Shown piece by piece: positions 50,818 to 62,093 of a stretch of 64,000 nucleotides of DNA. Location of the stretch: contig NZ_MLHN01000004.1 in the NCBI RefSeq assembly GCF_001999285.1, forward strand, positions 91,241 through 155,240. The letters run 5' to 3'. How positions within the stretch are numbered: position 1 is the first letter of the stretch; every line of letters starts with the position of its first letter. The position numbers and the translations under genes were made by a program. The notes below the pieces were generated by a model that made no database searches, had not been told where the DNA came from, and was given only the letters and a program-made list of their open reading frames with translations. Source of the stretch: Rodentibacter genomosp. 1. GTDB taxonomy: Bacteria > Pseudomonadota > Gammaproteobacteria > Enterobacterales > Pasteurellaceae.

Positions 50818-51822
50818 TTATTCGCCTTTTCGTTCACGCCCAAGTAAACTACGAACCACATCTTGTGCATTTTTACCACAAAAGAGAATTTGGTAAATTT
50901 GTTCTGTAATGGGCATTTCCACACCTTGACGTTGAGCGAGCAAATACGCCTCTTTTGTGTTGTAAAAACCTTCCACGACCTGTCCGATATTGTCCATTGC
51001 CGTTTGTGCATTCAATCCTTCGCCTAGCATAAGCCCAAAACGGCGATTGCGTGATTGATTATCGGTGCAGGTTAAAACGAGATCACCTAAACCGGACATC
51101 CCCATAAAAGTATTGGGATTTGCCCCTAACGAAACGCCCAATCGGCTGATTTCTGCAATACCTCGGGTAATTAATGCGGTTCGTGCGTTAGCGCCAAACC
51201 CCATACCATCGGAGATGCCTGCACCAATGGCAATCACATTTTTAATCGCCCCGCCAAGCTGCACGCCGATCATATCGGAGTTCACATACACTCGAAAATG
51301 CTTGCTGCAATGAATGCGGGCTTGAAATTCAAGGGCAAATTGTTTGTTATTGGAAGCAAGGGTGATCGCTGTGGGGAGGCCTTGTGCCAGTTCTTTGGCA
51401 AAGGTGGGGCCGGAAAGCACGGCAAGGGGATAATTTGTTCCCAGTTGTTCTTCCACTACGGTTTGTAAAAGCCGCCCGGTGTTTCGTTCCAGCCCTTTGG
51501 TTGCCCAAATAAGACGATGATGAGGCTGTAAGTGCGGTCGGATGTTAGCGAGAATTTCGTTAAAGGCATGACTTGGTACAACGATTAAAATATCTTGTGA
51601 CCGATGGAGTGATTGTGCCAAATCATCTTCTAAATGTAATTCTTCAGGAAATACAATATCGGGCAAGAAACGCCGATTTTGACGTTCAAGTCGCATTTGC
51701 TCAATATGCGTAGGACTATGCCCCCAAAGATAAGTTGGCGATCCGTTACGTGAGAACGATATTGCCAATGCGGTGCCATAGGAGCCGGCGCCAAGTACGG
51801 TAATAGGTGATTGAGGTTGCAT
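50818..51822 (-). CDS. gpsA: Glycerol-3-phosphate dehydrogenase [NAD(P)+]
   Basis: 334 residues. It reduces dihydroxyacetone phosphate for phospholipid synthesis. The nucleotide loop is [12 protein letters not shown] at residue 9. [33 protein letters not shown] and [17 protein letters not shown] are conserved. It is nine bases before cysE. Confidence 0.98.
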   Translation of the reverse strand: MQPQSPITVLGAGSYGTALAISFSRNGSPTYLWGHSPTHIEQMRLERQNRRFLPDIVFPEELHLEDDLAQSLHRSQDILIVVPSHAFNEILANIRPHLQPHHRLIWATKGLERNTGRLLQTVVEEQLGTNYPLAVLSGPTFAKELAQGLPTAITLASNNKQFALEFQARIHCSKHFRVYVNSDMIGVQLGGAIKNVIAIGAGISDGMGFGANARTALITRGIAEISRLGVSLGANPNTFMGMSGLGDLVLTCTDNQSRNRRFGLMLGEGLNAQTAMDNIGQVVEGFYNTKEAYLLAQRQGVEMPITEQIYQILFCGKNAQDVVRSLLGRERKGE

Positions 51823-51838
51823 ATTTTCCCCAAAAAAT

Positions 51839-51864
51839 AAAGGGCAAGCCTAAACTTACCCTTT
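51839..51864 (-). terminator. secB terminator
   Basis: On the minus strand AAAGGGTAAG pairs with CTTGCCCTTT (one G-T wobble) around a six-base loop and is followed by ATTTTTT. Confidence 0.75.
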
Positions 51865-51875
51865 TTTATCAAGAA

Positions 51876-52388
51876 TTAATGTTGCGTTTCTTTCGTTTCT
51901 TCAGCTTGGGCATTTCCTGCTTCTTGCTGACGGTTCATATATTCAATGAACAAGGCATCAAAGTTCACCGGAGAAAGATTTAATGCCGGGAATGTGCCAC
52001 GGTTCACTAGGCTTGAAACGAGTTCACGGGCATAAGGGAACAACATATTCGGACATTGTGAGGTTAGGCAATGCGCCATTTGCATATCATCTAAACCGCT
52101 AATAGTAAACACACCGGCTTGTTTTACTTCACAAAGAAAAGCAAGGTCGCCGGAGTCTTCCATGGTGGTTTCAACGGTGATATTTAAGGTAACTTCATAT
52201 AAATCATCACCTAATTGCACGGTTTCTGTACTTAAATCAAAACCTAATTTGGGTTTCCATTCTTGATGAAAAATATGAGGAAGATTAGGCGCTTCAAAAG
52301 AAACATCTTTGACGTAAATACGTTGAATTTGTAATACCGCTTGTGATTCTTCTGCAGCTACTTCAGGTTGTTGGTTTTGTTCTGACAT
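51876..52388 (-). CDS. secB: Protein-export chaperone SecB
   Basis: 170 residues. It holds preproteins unfolded for SecA. Conserved [19 protein letters not shown] and the C-terminal [18 protein letters not shown] are present, and the acidic tail ends in TKETQH. It is preceded by the rhodanese gene yibN, as in many gamma-proteobacteria. Confidence 0.98.
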   Translation of the reverse strand: MSEQNQQPEVAAEESQAVLQIQRIYVKDVSFEAPNLPHIFHQEWKPKLGFDLSTETVQLGDDLYEVTLNITVETTMEDSGDLAFLCEVKQAGVFTISGLDDMQMAHCLTSQCPNMLFPYARELVSSLVNRGTFPALNLSPVNFDALFIEYMNRQQEAGNAQAEETKETQH

Positions 52389-52399
52389 AATGTTGTTCC

Positions 52400-52846
52400 T
52401 TATTTGTGTTTTTTAACAATAGGTAAATTCGCACCCATCCAAGCGGAAATCCCTTCTTTTAAAATATAAACGCGAGCAAAACCTTGTTTTGTCAGTAGTG
52501 CCGCAGATGCCGGTGCCGATATGCCGTTGACATCCACCAAAACTAGTGGTTTTTCTTTGTGTTGTTCAATTTTACCGAGGTTGGCATTTTTGATATCGCT
52601 TGGGAGTAAATTGATGCTATTAATGATATGACCGCGTTGGAATTCATCTAAGGTACGAAGATCGACTACCACCGCATCTTCATTATTGATTAAACGAATC
52701 ACCTCAGGATGAGGGATCACTTTGAATTTTTCTGTTGCTGATTTGAAAAAGGTGTAAATTACCGCAGCGAAAATGGCAAACCAAGAAACGGTTAATAAGG
52801 TGTGTTTTTGTGCAAATTGAATTGCATCAGGCAGAAATTCTTGCAT
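52400..52846 (-). CDS. yibN: Membrane-anchored rhodanese-like protein (YibN), no catalytic Cys
   Basis: 148 residues: an N-terminal membrane helix ([17 protein letters not shown]) and a rhodanese domain with [21 protein letters not shown]. The active-site loop reads [17 protein letters not shown] and holds no cysteine, so sulfurtransferase activity is unlikely. It is upstream of secB by 11 bases. Confidence 0.88.
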   Translation of the reverse strand: MQEFLPDAIQFAQKHTLLTVSWFAIFAAVIYTFFKSATEKFKVIPHPEVIRLINNEDAVVVDLRTLDEFQRGHIINSINLLPSDIKNANLGKIEQHKEKPLVLVDVNGISAPASAALLTKQGFARVYILKEGISAWMGANLPIVKKHK

Positions 52847-52981
52847 TGTTGTCTCAATATTAATGTTAGTTAAATTTAGGCTGAAATAGGGCTTAAGTAT
52901 AACCGTACTTTAGTTTTCTTTCAAAAAAATTCTAAAAAGAGTAGTGCGTTGTCTAAAGGTTATTCAGTTATAAATTGTTTT

Positions 52982-52997
52982 TGTGATCGTGATCATC
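52982..52997 (+). promoter_or_regulatory. Possible CRP/FNR-type site upstream of ansB
   Basis: TGTGA-TCGTGA-TCATC has one perfect and one partial CRP half-site and an internal GATC-ATC that also resembles an FNR-like target. It lies about 80-95 bp before ansB. E. coli ansB is controlled by CRP and FNR, which makes this plausible. Confidence 0.45.
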
Positions 52998-53075
52998 ATT
53001 TTCTCTTTTTTCGATTCCCTCTTAATTAATTTAATTGGAAGATAGCGGGAAATTTACAACCCTATGGAGTTTTCT

Positions 53076-54125
53076 ATGAAATTAAACAAACTGGCATTTT
53101 CTCTATTACTCGGTTTTAGTGTTTCTGCCGTAAATGCTGCCACGTTGCCGAATATTACGATTTTTGCGACAGGCGGCACGATTGCCGGTAGTGGGCAAAG
53201 TGCGGTTAATTCTGCCTATAAAGCCGGACAGCTTAATATTGATACATTAATTGATGCGGTACCGGAAATGAAAAATATCGCCAATATCAAAGGTGAACAA
53301 ATTGTGAAAATCGGTTCGCAAGATATGAATGATGAGGTCTGGTTAAAACTTGCTAAAGCGATTAATGCACAATGCAAAGATACCGATGGTTTTGTGATTA
53401 CACATGGTACCGATACCATGGAAGAAACCGCCTATTTCTTAGATCTCACAGTAAAATGTGAAAAACCTGTTGTCCTTGTGGGGGCAATGCGTCCTGCCAC
53501 AGAAAAGAGTGCAGACGGTCCATTAAATTTATATAACGCCGTTGTTGTTGCGACAGATAAAAAATCTGCCGGTCGTGGTGTGTTGGTGGCAATGAATAAC
53601 GAAGTGCTTGGGGCCCGTGATGTGACGAAAACCAGTACAACCGCCGTGCAAACATTCCATTCACCGAATTTTGGTGCATTAGGCTATATTCATAACAGTA
53701 AAGTCGATTATGAACGTTCACCGGAAAGCAAACATACGGTAAACACACCATTTAGTGTGGAAAAATTAGATCGTTTACCTAAAGTAGGGATTGTTTATGC
53801 CTATTCTAATGCACCAATTGAGCCGTTAAATGCATTGCTGGATGCGGGCTACCAAGGTATTGTGACGGCTGGGGTTGGGAATGGTAATTTAAATGCTGCT
53901 TATTTGGAACGCCTAGAAAAAGCCGCAAAAGATGGGGTGTCTGTTGTGCGTTCTTCTCGAGTGCCGACAGGTTATACCACGCGTGATGCAGAGGTGGATG
54001 ATTCTCAATATGGTTTTGTGGCTTCCGGTACCTTAAATCCACAAAAAGCAAGGGTATTATTACAACTTGCGTTAACGCAAACCAATGATCCAAAAGTGAT
54101 TCAACAATATTTTGAAGATTTTTAA
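53076..54125 (+). CDS. ansB: L-asparaginase II, periplasmic
   Basis: 349 residues from the ATG at 53076, which has GGAG seven bases upstream and gives signal peptide MKLNKLAFSLLLGFSVSAVNA. Catalytic threonines are in IFATGGTIAGSG and ITHGTDTMEETAYFLD. It releases aspartate in the periplasm, which the adjacent DcuB-type carrier can import for fumarate respiration. Confidence 0.97.
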   Translation: MKLNKLAFSLLLGFSVSAVNAATLPNITIFATGGTIAGSGQSAVNSAYKAGQLNIDTLIDAVPEMKNIANIKGEQIVKIGSQDMNDEVWLKLAKAINAQCKDTDGFVITHGTDTMEETAYFLDLTVKCEKPVVLVGAMRPATEKSADGPLNLYNAVVVATDKKSAGRGVLVAMNNEVLGARDVTKTSTTAVQTFHSPNFGALGYIHNSKVDYERSPESKHTVNTPFSVEKLDRLPKVGIVYAYSNAPIEPLNALLDAGYQGIVTAGVGNGNLNAAYLERLEKAAKDGVSVVRSSRVPTGYTTRDAEVDDSQYGFVASGTLNPQKARVLLQLALTQTNDPKVIQQYFEDF

Positions 54126-54134
54126 TAGGGGAAA

Positions 54135-54163
54135 AAAGAGCGGTCAAAATAACCGCTCTTTTT
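54135..54163. terminator. ansB terminator
   Basis: AAAGAGCGGT pairs with ACCGCTCTTT around a short AT loop, with A and T runs on each side. The arms resemble a diverged USS. Confidence 0.8.
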
Positions 54164-54278
54164 ACATAAAGGGGCTGAGTTTTATTGATCTAAATTATAG
54201 AACCCATACCTATTTACTGCTATATTAGCGGGCGTTTTTATAACAGAGAAATCATTTTTTATTAACTTAGGGGGCAGT

Positions 54279-55601
54279 ATGTCTGCAATGTTCTTATTAC
54301 AATTTGCTATCGTGCTATTGTGTATCCTTGTGGGTGCACGTGTGGGTGGCATAGGTTTAGGTGTATTTGGTGGTTTAGGTCTTGCTATTCTTTCCTTTGG
54401 TTTTGGCTTGAAACCCGCAGGTTTACCAATTGATGTGATGTTTATGATCATGGCGGTGGTGGCTGCCGCAGCGGCAATGCAAGCGGCCGGTGGTTTGGAT
54501 TATATGATCAAAATCGCAACAAAAATTTTACGTCGTAATCCAAAACACATTACTTTCATCGCACCGGCTGTAACTTGGTTATTCACCTTCTTAGCCGGTA
54601 CCGGTCACGTGGCTTATTCAGTATTACCGGTTATCGCAGAAGTAAGTCGTCAAAACGGTATTCGCCCTGAGCGTCCGCTTTCAATGGCCGTCATCGCCTC
54701 ACAATTTGCTATTGTTGCAAGCCCAATTGCCGCAGCCGTTGTTGCCGTGGTGGCTTATCTTGAACCACAGGGGATTCATCTTGGCGATGTGTTAATGGTA
54801 ACAGTTCCGGCAACCCTTTTAGGTATCTTCCTTGCTTGTATTTTTGTAAACAAAATGGGGAAAGAACTTAAAGATGATCCTGAATATCAACGTCGTTTAA
54901 AAGATCCAAAATATGCTGATGCTTTTAATGCAACGACAGATGCTAAAGAATTAGAAATTAGCAAAACGGCAAAAATTTCTGTTTCTCTCTTCTTATTCGG
55001 CGCATTACTTGTGGTGTTAATGGGGGCGATACCTTCTTTACGTCCAGTGTTTGACGGAAAACCAATGGGAATGGCGCACACCATTGAAATTATTATGTTA
55101 TCAATCGGTGCGTTAATCGTCTTAACCTGTAAACCGGATAGCACGGAAATCACCAAAGGTTCGGTTTTCCATGCCGGTATGCGTGCAGTTATTGCGATTT
55201 TTGGTATTGCTTGGTTGGGCGATACCTTAATGCAGGCACATATGACAGAAGTGAAAGATATGGTGAAAGGTTTAGTGGAAACCGCACCTTGGACATTTGC
55301 CTTAGCATTATTTGTGCTTTCTGTCTTAGTTAATAGCCAAGGTGCTACGGTGGCAACCTTATTCCCACTTGGTATTGCCCTTGGTATTCCTGCTCCGGTA
55401 TTAATCGGGGTATTTGTGGCAGTAAACGGTTATTTCTTCGTGCCAAACTACGGTCCGATCATTGCCTCTATTGACTTTGATACCACCGGTACAACCAAAA
55501 TCGGTAAATATATTTTTAACCATAGCTTTATGTTACCGGGCTTATTAAGTATGGTATTTAGCTTAGTGATTGGTTTATTACTGGCTAATGTTCTTCTCTA
55601 A
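54279..55601 (+). CDS. dcuB: Anaerobic C4-dicarboxylate transporter, DcuA/DcuB family
   Basis: 440 residues and about ten helices. Family segments include [40 protein letters not shown] and [28 protein letters not shown]. It exchanges fumarate/aspartate for succinate. The pairing with ansB is as in H. influenzae. Assignment as DcuB rather than DcuA rests on that synteny. Confidence 0.92.
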   Translation: MSAMFLLQFAIVLLCILVGARVGGIGLGVFGGLGLAILSFGFGLKPAGLPIDVMFMIMAVVAAAAAMQAAGGLDYMIKIATKILRRNPKHITFIAPAVTWLFTFLAGTGHVAYSVLPVIAEVSRQNGIRPERPLSMAVIASQFAIVASPIAAAVVAVVAYLEPQGIHLGDVLMVTVPATLLGIFLACIFVNKMGKELKDDPEYQRRLKDPKYADAFNATTDAKELEISKTAKISVSLFLFGALLVVLMGAIPSLRPVFDGKPMGMAHTIEIIMLSIGALIVLTCKPDSTEITKGSVFHAGMRAVIAIFGIAWLGDTLMQAHMTEVKDMVKGLVETAPWTFALALFVLSVLVNSQGATVATLFPLGIALGIPAPVLIGVFVAVNGYFFVPNYGPIIASIDFDTTGTTKIGKYIFNHSFMLPGLLSMVFSLVIGLLLANVLL

Positions 55602-55620
55602 CCAGCTATATTAGCGAACA

Positions 55621-55647
55621 AAAACGGTGCGTGTTGCACCGTTTTTT
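55621..55647 (+). terminator. dcuB terminator
   Basis: AAAACGGTGC (55621-55630) pairs with GCACCGTTTT (55636-55645) around a five-base loop, followed by more T. Confidence 0.9.
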
Positions 55648-55714
55648 ATCTTCGCGAACTTATCTATAAAACCTCACTCTAAGTAAACATATTTGTTTTT
55701 TATAAGGAACATTG

Positions 55715-56350
55715 ATGAAACTTGCTAAAATTCTTTTTATTGCACTTGCAGCTTATATTCCCCATGCTTGGTCTGCTGCGGATTACAATATCAAATACAG
55801 CTCTAACTATTTAATGCCGGCTTATGTACATTTTAAAGCGGATGGCACGCAATATTCAGTGAATGCCAAAATTAATATCCCACTGTACAATATCGTATTC
55901 AACTCACGTGGCACACAAACCTCCAATCAATTTAACATGGTAAATTATCAAGATAGCCGTAATGGAAAAGTTTACTCGATTTCTAAAATTTCCCCGACAA
56001 CGATCGAATATGGCAAAATGAAAGACGGCTTAAAAACTGATCCGTTAAAATTACCGACTTTCGACTTATTCACTATGGCTTTCCAATTAAGTTACTACGA
56101 TAAACTACCAAACAGTTTCCAAATTACTAATGGGAAAAAACTCTATCCGATGGAAAATGTGGAGGTGAAGAAAAGTGAAAAACAAGTTGAATACAATAAA
56201 CAGAAAGTGAGCGAAATCACTTACACCTTTAAAACCGGCAATAAAGATATTATGGTGAAAAAATTTGTGGGTGAACGGTTCCCCCGTTACATCAAATACT
56301 CACGGGACGGCGATGATTATGAATTGGAATTTAGTGAGTTCGTGAAGTAA
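55715..56350 (+). CDS. DUF3108 family secreted protein
   Basis: 211 residues with signal peptide MKLAKILFIALAAYIPHAWSA. The mature part is rich in beta-strand patterns (YNIKYSSNYLMPAYVHFKADG, KISPTTIEYGKMKDGLKTDP), like other periplasmic DUF3108 proteins whose role is unknown. I chose the ATG at 55715, with AGGAAC upstream, over an adjoining TTG. An inverted-repeat element and a USS terminator follow. Confidence 0.75.
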   Translation: MKLAKILFIALAAYIPHAWSAADYNIKYSSNYLMPAYVHFKADGTQYSVNAKINIPLYNIVFNSRGTQTSNQFNMVNYQDSRNGKVYSISKISPTTIEYGKMKDGLKTDPLKLPTFDLFTMAFQLSYYDKLPNSFQITNGKKLYPMENVEVKKSEKQVEYNKQKVSEITYTFKTGNKDIMVKKFVGERFPRYIKYSRDGDDYELEFSEFVK

Positions 56351-56398
56351 AAATGAGTATTATGTAGCAAATTCACAAAATAGAAATTTCAATGACAT

Positions 56399-56480
56399 GT
56401 AGGGACACACTGCGTGTGTCCGTTATAAAATCAAATTATTTCAATAGGTTAAAATCCGGACACACGTAGTGTGTCCCTAC
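56399..56480. repeat. 82-bp inverted-repeat element, copy 2
   Basis: Begins GTAGGGACACACTGCGTGTG and ends TAGTGTGTCCCTAC. The terminal 24-bp arms are the same as in the copy at 30531-30613. The central part differs slightly (AATAGGTTAAAATC here against AATTTTTTAAAATT), so the copies have diverged in the loop and kept the arms. Confidence 0.85.
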
Positions 56481-56497
56481 AAGCTAACAAAAAAATA

Positions 56498-56531
56498 ACC
56501 GCACTTTGGGGGATAAAGTGCGGTATTTTTT
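56498..56531. terminator. Terminator, inverted USS pair
   Basis: ACCGCACTTT (56498-56507) pairs with AAAGTGCGGT (56515-56524), followed by ATTTTTT. It separates the DUF3108 gene from the convergent ilvA. Confidence 0.8.
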
Positions 56532-56541
56532 TACCTTGTTT

Positions 56542-58083
56542 TTAGCGCAAGAAATAACGATAAGATTTACTTTCGGTTACGTCTTCATAAACATAATTGA
56601 GTTTTTCCAACGTATCCTCAAACTCGGCTTGTGCCGTTTCACCCAATTGAAAACCGGCGAGAATATTGCCGTAGTCTGCACCATGAGCACGATAATGGAA
56701 AAGGGAGATATTCCAACGATTTTGTAGGGTTTCTAAGAATTTTAGTAACGCCCCTTTTTGTTCCGGAAATTCAAAGGAATATAGACGTTCGCTCGGGTTA
56801 GCGGCTCGTCCTCCCATTAAATAACGCACGTGGGTTTTCGCAATATCGTCATCAGACATATCTTCCACATCAAAACCATTTTGTGTGAGATCAGTGATGA
56901 TGTCCGATTTCTCCGCTTCATTCAAGGTACGCACGCCAACAAAAATACAAGCCCGTTTATCATCGGCATAGCGATAACTAAATTCTGTCACCGCCCGATT
57001 TCCCAACACTTGAACGAATTTTAAGAAACTTCCCGGTTGTTCCGGCATCGTGACGGCAAGTAAGGCTTCACGATTTTCACCAATTTCGCAACGCTCGGAC
57101 ACATAACGTAGCGTGTGGAAATTTAGGTTCGCACCGGATAAAATTGCCGCCATATTTTTATTTTCGATACGATGTTTTTTCACATATTTTTTCAACCCTG
57201 CTAAGCCCAATGCACCGGAGGGTTCGGAGACAGCACGCACATTTTCAAATAAATCTTTCATTGCGGCGCATACTTCATCACTATCGACAAGAACCATATC
57301 ATCAAGATATTGACGACATAATCGGAAAGTTTCATCACCAATACGTTTCACTGCCACACCGTCTGCAAATAATCCCACATGGGCGAGATCGGTGGGTTCG
57401 CCTTTTTCGAGGGCGGCATTCAAGCAGGCTGAATCTTTGGATTCCACACCGATTACTTTAATATCCGGCATAAATTGTTTGAGTAGAATCGCCACACCAG
57501 CCGCCAAACCGCCGCCGCCCACTTGTACGAAGACATAATCCAAATCCGCCACCTGCTGTAACATTTCCATCGCAAGTGTACCCTGTCCGGCGATCACGAG
57601 CGGATGATCAAAAGGCGGAATAAAAGTCATATTTTTTTCTTTGGAAAGGGCAATTGCCTTGGCTTTCGCCTCATCAAAATTCGCGCCATGCAATAACACT
57701 TCGCCACCGAAACCACGCACCGCATCTACTTTAATGCTTGGCGTATTTTGTGGCATTACGATCAATGCTTTTAAGCCAAGTTCTTTGGCGGATAAGGCGA
57801 CACCTTGTGCGTGGTTACCTGCTGAAGCCGCGATCACACCTGCGGCTTTTTGTTCTGGTGAAAGACTTGAGATCATCGCATAAGCACCACGCAATTTAAA
57901 GCTGTTTACCGGTTGGCGATCTTCCCGTTTAATCCAAATATTATTGTGAAGACGTTCGGACAATTTGCCCATTTTTTGTAACGGTGTGACCGTTGCCGCT
58001 TCATAGACGCGTGAGCCAAGTTTGACGATCGCATTGATATAATCGCTTTGGCTCGGTTGTGGGTTAGTAAGTAGGTTTTTCAT
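56542..58083 (-). CDS. ilvA: Threonine ammonia-lyase, biosynthetic
   Basis: 513 residues. It converts threonine to 2-oxobutanoate for isoleucine synthesis. The PLP lysine is in PVNSFKLRGAYAM and the phosphate loop is VGGGGLAAG. Two C-terminal ACT-like regulatory domains (about 325-510) give isoleucine feedback. It is the last gene of ilvGMDA, 210 bp after ilvD; the gap contains a hairpin element. Confidence 0.98.
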   Translation of the reverse strand: MKNLLTNPQPSQSDYINAIVKLGSRVYEAATVTPLQKMGKLSERLHNNIWIKREDRQPVNSFKLRGAYAMISSLSPEQKAAGVIAASAGNHAQGVALSAKELGLKALIVMPQNTPSIKVDAVRGFGGEVLLHGANFDEAKAKAIALSKEKNMTFIPPFDHPLVIAGQGTLAMEMLQQVADLDYVFVQVGGGGLAAGVAILLKQFMPDIKVIGVESKDSACLNAALEKGEPTDLAHVGLFADGVAVKRIGDETFRLCRQYLDDMVLVDSDEVCAAMKDLFENVRAVSEPSGALGLAGLKKYVKKHRIENKNMAAILSGANLNFHTLRYVSERCEIGENREALLAVTMPEQPGSFLKFVQVLGNRAVTEFSYRYADDKRACIFVGVRTLNEAEKSDIITDLTQNGFDVEDMSDDDIAKTHVRYLMGGRAANPSERLYSFEFPEQKGALLKFLETLQNRWNISLFHYRAHGADYGNILAGFQLGETAQAEFEDTLEKLNYVYEDVTESKSYRYFLR

Positions 58084-58221
58084 AATACTGTTTGTTGGAT
58101 AGATTTTTGCCTATCATTAATATAAATGTCAGATGATTATTGATGGGTTAATCCCCATCTAACGAAAGTGCGGTCAATATTGCTAATGTTTTTAAAAGTC
58201 ATGGGAAAATAACCGCACTTT

Positions 58222-58289
58222 GTAGGGTGTGTGAACCTAAGTTCACGCATAAAGGAGGGAGGTGGATGTCATCAATCCACCCACCCTAC
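58222..58289. repeat. 68-bp two-hairpin intergenic element
   Basis: Ends GTAGGGTG and CACCCTAC are inverted. Inside are two perfect hairpins: GTGAAC-ctaa-GTTCAC and GGTGGAT-gtcatca-ATCCACC. It is a different family from the 82-83 bp elements but built in the same style, and only one copy is seen here. Confidence 0.7.
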
Positions 58290-58293
58290 GATT

Positions 58294-60132
58294 TTATTTT
58301 AACAGGGTTTTATCCCGCACTGCGCCTTTATCCGCAGAGGTAGCGAAATGCCCGAACACTTTCAGAGCGAAAGAGACCTCACGCTGGCGATTAACAGGAA
58401 CCCAACCTTTTTCGTCTTGTTCCGCACGGCGGGCAGCAAGTTCTTCATCACTAATTTGAAGATTAATAGCACGATTTGGAATATCAATATTGATAATATC
58501 GCCATCACGCACCAAACCAATTGCACCGCCTGATGCGGCTTCCGGTGAGGCATGCCCGATCGAAAGTCCTGATGTGCCGCCGGAAAAACGCCCGTCAGTT
58601 AATAGGGCGCATTTTTTACCCAAGCCCATGGATTTTAAATAGCTGGTCGGATACAACATTTCTTGCATACCCGGCCCGCCTTTTGGCCCTTCATAGCGAA
58701 TCACCACCACGTTGCCTTCTTTCACTTTTCCACCCAAAATCCCTGCAACGGCATCTTCTTGGCTTTCAAATACAATGGCTGAACCACTAAATGTCCAAAT
58801 GGATTCATCCACCCCTGCGGTTTTCACAATACAACCGTCTTCGGCAAGATTACCGAATAACACAGCTAATCCCCCTTCTTGGGAAATCGCATTTTCTTTA
58901 TTGCGGATACAGCCGTTTACACGATCATTATCTACGCTATCCCAGCGGCAATCTTGCGAAAAAGCCTCTGTTGTACGAATACCGGCAGGTCCTGCACGGA
59001 AGAATTTGTGCAATGCTTCATCTTGGTTACGAATAATATCGTATTGATCAAGCTGTTCGCCCATGCTCATTCCCAAGACTGTCTGGGTATTTTTATGGAT
59101 CAATCCTGCCCGATCGAGTTCACCCAATAAGCCCATAATGCCCCCTGCACGGTGTACGTCTTCCATATGGTATTTATTGGTATTCGGTGCAATTTTGCTT
59201 AGGCAAGGCACCACACGGGAGAGGCGATCAATATCCGCCATTTTAAAATCCACACCGGCTTCTTGTGCAGCGGCTAATAAGTGTAAAACCGTATTACTTG
59301 ATCCGCCCATGGCGATATCTAAACTCATGGCATTTTCAAAGGCTTCAAATGTCCCGATTGAACGTGGTAACACACTTTCATCATCTTGTTCGTAATAGCG
59401 TTTGCATAATTCCACAATTTGGCGACCGGCTTTTAAAAATAGTTCCTTACGATCGGCATGGGTAGCCAGCATTGAACCATTACCCGGCAAACTTAAGCCA
59501 AGGGCTTCCGTTAAGCAATTCATCGAATTGGCGGTAAACATACCGGAGCAAGAACCGCAAGTCGGACAGGCGCTGCGTTCAATAACATCAATCCGCTCAT
59601 CAGACACTTTCGGATCCGCCGCCTCAATCATCGCATCCACTAAATCTAACCGAATAAGTTGATCGGAAAGTTTGGTTTTACCCGCTTCCATCGGACCACC
59701 GGAAACAAAAATGGTCGGAATGTTTAAGCGCATTGCCGCCATTAACATTCCCGGTGTAATTTTGTCACAGTTGGAAATACACACCATGGCGTCAGCACAG
59801 TGAGCATTCACCATATACTCCACAGAATCCGCAATCAAATCACGGGAAGGCAAAGAATACAACATCCCGCCATGCCCCATGGCGATGCCGTCATCCACCG
59901 CAATCGTATTAAATTCTTTTGCGACACCGCCCGCTTTTTCAATTTCTTTTGCAACAAGTTGCCCCAAATCTTTTAAATGCACGTGCCCTGGTACAAACTG
60001 GGTGAATGAATTCACCACCGCAATAATAGGTTTTCCGAAATCGTTTTCTTTCATTCCCGTCGCACGCCACAAGGCTCGTGCACCCGCCATATTACGACCT
60101 TGTGTACTGGTCGCTGAACGTAGTTTTGGCAT
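58294..60132 (-). CDS. ilvD: Dihydroxy-acid dehydratase
   Basis: 612 residues from the ATG at 60132 ([21 protein letters not shown]). An iron-sulfur enzyme of valine and isoleucine synthesis. Cluster cysteines are in [14 protein letters not shown] and [39 protein letters not shown] and [20 protein letters not shown] are conserved. Confidence 0.98.
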   Translation of the reverse strand: MPKLRSATSTQGRNMAGARALWRATGMKENDFGKPIIAVVNSFTQFVPGHVHLKDLGQLVAKEIEKAGGVAKEFNTIAVDDGIAMGHGGMLYSLPSRDLIADSVEYMVNAHCADAMVCISNCDKITPGMLMAAMRLNIPTIFVSGGPMEAGKTKLSDQLIRLDLVDAMIEAADPKVSDERIDVIERSACPTCGSCSGMFTANSMNCLTEALGLSLPGNGSMLATHADRKELFLKAGRQIVELCKRYYEQDDESVLPRSIGTFEAFENAMSLDIAMGGSSNTVLHLLAAAQEAGVDFKMADIDRLSRVVPCLSKIAPNTNKYHMEDVHRAGGIMGLLGELDRAGLIHKNTQTVLGMSMGEQLDQYDIIRNQDEALHKFFRAGPAGIRTTEAFSQDCRWDSVDNDRVNGCIRNKENAISQEGGLAVLFGNLAEDGCIVKTAGVDESIWTFSGSAIVFESQEDAVAGILGGKVKEGNVVVIRYEGPKGGPGMQEMLYPTSYLKSMGLGKKCALLTDGRFSGGTSGLSIGHASPEAASGGAIGLVRDGDIINIDIPNRAINLQISDEELAARRAEQDEKGWVPVNRQREVSFALKVFGHFATSADKGAVRDKTLLK

Positions 60133-60217
60133 TGATAATCTCTCCAAGTAAATTTTTTAAAGTTCGTTTAAATTCTTCGTATGAGCTAGGATTGGGACAA
60201 TCCACGCACGTATTCAT

Positions 60218-60436
60218 TTATTTAATCTCCATCACATCCGGCAACTTCACCAATTGATTCACCAATAAATTCAAAGTGCGGTCGGATTTTACAGTGATTT
60301 TTAACCGCACTTTATCCTCAATTAATTCCATTTGCATTGTGGTAACGGTAAAACCACGATGGCGTATCACACGTAAAATGCGTTCCAATACTTCAGGGCG
60401 ATGGCGGGCGTTCAATTCAATTTGATAGTTGTTCAT
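60218..60436 (-). CDS. ilvM: Acetolactate synthase small subunit
   Basis: 72 residues from the ATG at 60436, which follows the ilvG stop by one base. An ACT domain (YQIELNARHRPEVLERILRV, then FTVTTMQME) typical of IlvM. It regulates or stabilises IlvG. A longer frame reading into ilvG is not needed. Confidence 0.95.
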   Translation of the reverse strand: MNNYQIELNARHRPEVLERILRVIRHRGFTVTTMQMELIEDKVRLKITVKSDRTLNLLVNQLVKLPDVMEIK

Positions 60437-60437
60437 C

Positions 60438-62093
60438 TTACATTTCCTCCACCATATCCGCATTACAGGCACCCGGCGGCACTAAAGGCCACACGCAATC
60501 ATCAGGCGGAATGCACACTTGTAATAAATAAGCGGTGTCGCTTTCAAGCAATCTTGTGAGTGCAGCATCCACTTCATCCGCCCGTTCAATACGTTCGGCA
60601 GGAATATTGAATGCTTTGGCAAGCATCACAAAATCAGGGTTGTCTTCTAAAATCGTTTCACTACGGCGTCTTTTCCAAAATAAATCTTGCCATTGGCGCA
60701 CCATGCCTAAACGTTGGTTATCCAACAGTAAAATTTTCACCGCTAAATTGCCACGTTTGATACTGCCTAACTCTTGAATATTCATCATTAAAGAACCATC
60801 ACCGGTGACTAAAATCACCTCATCTTGCGGACGGGCTTTTTTCGCCCCTACCGCTGCCGGCAAACCAAACCCCATCGTGCCGAAACCGGCGGAAGTGAGG
60901 TAATTTTCCGGTGCAAAATGTTGCATATGTTGCGCCGACCACATTTGGTGCTGCCCGACGTCGGTACAAACAACCGCATTTTGCGGTTTACGCTTGGATA
61001 GGGTGTTAAGTAACGCCCAAGGATCAATCGGGCGATCACCCGCATTATCCATATAAGTAAAATCTAATTTTGCTTTGAGTTCTCGAACATACTCACGCCA
61101 AGGTTCAATATCAAGCGGTTGTTTTAGTGCATTCAAAGCCTGAATTAAATCACCTTGTAAAGCCACATCCGCATGGCGCAGTTTATCAATTTCAGCTGCA
61201 TCAATATCGCAATGAATTACTTTGGCATGCGGAGCGAAAGTATCAAGTTTTCCCGTCACCCGATCATCAAAACGGGCGCCGCAAACGAGCAACAAATCGC
61301 AATCTTGCACGGCAAAATTGGCTGCCTTTGTACCGTGCATACCGATCATTCCCATGTAAATGTCATTTTCAGGATGAATCGTGCCCAATCCTTTCAAAGT
61401 GGAAACTGACGGCATATTGGTTTGTGCTAAAAAATCACGCAATGCCGGCACGGCTTTTGCCATACCTACGCCGCCCCCCACATAAAGTACCGGTTTTTTT
61501 GCAGCGGCTAAGAGCGCTTTCGCTTGCGCAAGATTCTCATTGGAAAGTGCGGTCGGTTTTGCGGGAGTTTTGACATAAGCCTTGATATGCTCGGGCACTT
61601 CACCCACTTGAATATCGCGTGGCACATCAATTAATACCGGGCCGGGCCGACCACTCTGTGCAATTTCAAAAGCTTGTGCGAAAACATCCACTAATTCGTC
61701 CGCACTTTGCACAATAAAACTGTGTTTCGTACAAGCAAGCGAAAGCCCGAGTACATCTGCTTCTTGGAAAGCATCAGTGCCGATTAAGGGCGAGGCCACT
61801 TGACCGGTAATAGCCACCACAGGAATGGAATCCATCATGGCATCGCCAAGTCCGGTTACTAAGTTCGTTGCCCCGGGGCCGGAAGTGGCAATACATACGC
61901 CCACTTTCCCCGTAGAACGTGCATAACCAATGGCAGCCATTGCTGCGCCTTGTTCATTACGACAAAGAAGATGATCGAGTCCTGCATCATAAAGAGCATC
62001 ATAGGTGGGCATAATTGCGCCACCGGGATAACCGAAAAGGGTGGTGACATGGTGTGCTTTCAAACACGCCATAATGAGTTGTGCGCCTGTCAT
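60438..62093 (-). CDS. ilvG: Acetolactate synthase large subunit
   Basis: 551 residues. A ThDP enzyme starting valine and isoleucine synthesis. The catalytic Glu is in [19 protein letters not shown]/substrate region [13 protein letters not shown] and ThDP/Mg motif [20 protein letters not shown] are present. It is intact, with no frameshift of the kind found in E. coli K-12 ilvG. It begins the operon ilvG-ilvM-ilvD-ilvA. The 244 bases upstream hold no branched-chain-rich leader peptide that I can find. Confidence 0.98.
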   Translation of the reverse strand: MTGAQLIMACLKAHHVTTLFGYPGGAIMPTYDALYDAGLDHLLCRNEQGAAMAAIGYARSTGKVGVCIATSGPGATNLVTGLGDAMMDSIPVVAITGQVASPLIGTDAFQEADVLGLSLACTKHSFIVQSADELVDVFAQAFEIAQSGRPGPVLIDVPRDIQVGEVPEHIKAYVKTPAKPTALSNENLAQAKALLAAAKKPVLYVGGGVGMAKAVPALRDFLAQTNMPSVSTLKGLGTIHPENDIYMGMIGMHGTKAANFAVQDCDLLLVCGARFDDRVTGKLDTFAPHAKVIHCDIDAAEIDKLRHADVALQGDLIQALNALKQPLDIEPWREYVRELKAKLDFTYMDNAGDRPIDPWALLNTLSKRKPQNAVVCTDVGQHQMWSAQHMQHFAPENYLTSAGFGTMGFGLPAAVGAKKARPQDEVILVTGDGSLMMNIQELGSIKRGNLAVKILLLDNQRLGMVRQWQDLFWKRRRSETILEDNPDFVMLAKAFNIPAERIERADEVDAALTRLLESDTAYLLQVCIPPDDCVWPLVPPGACNADMVEEM

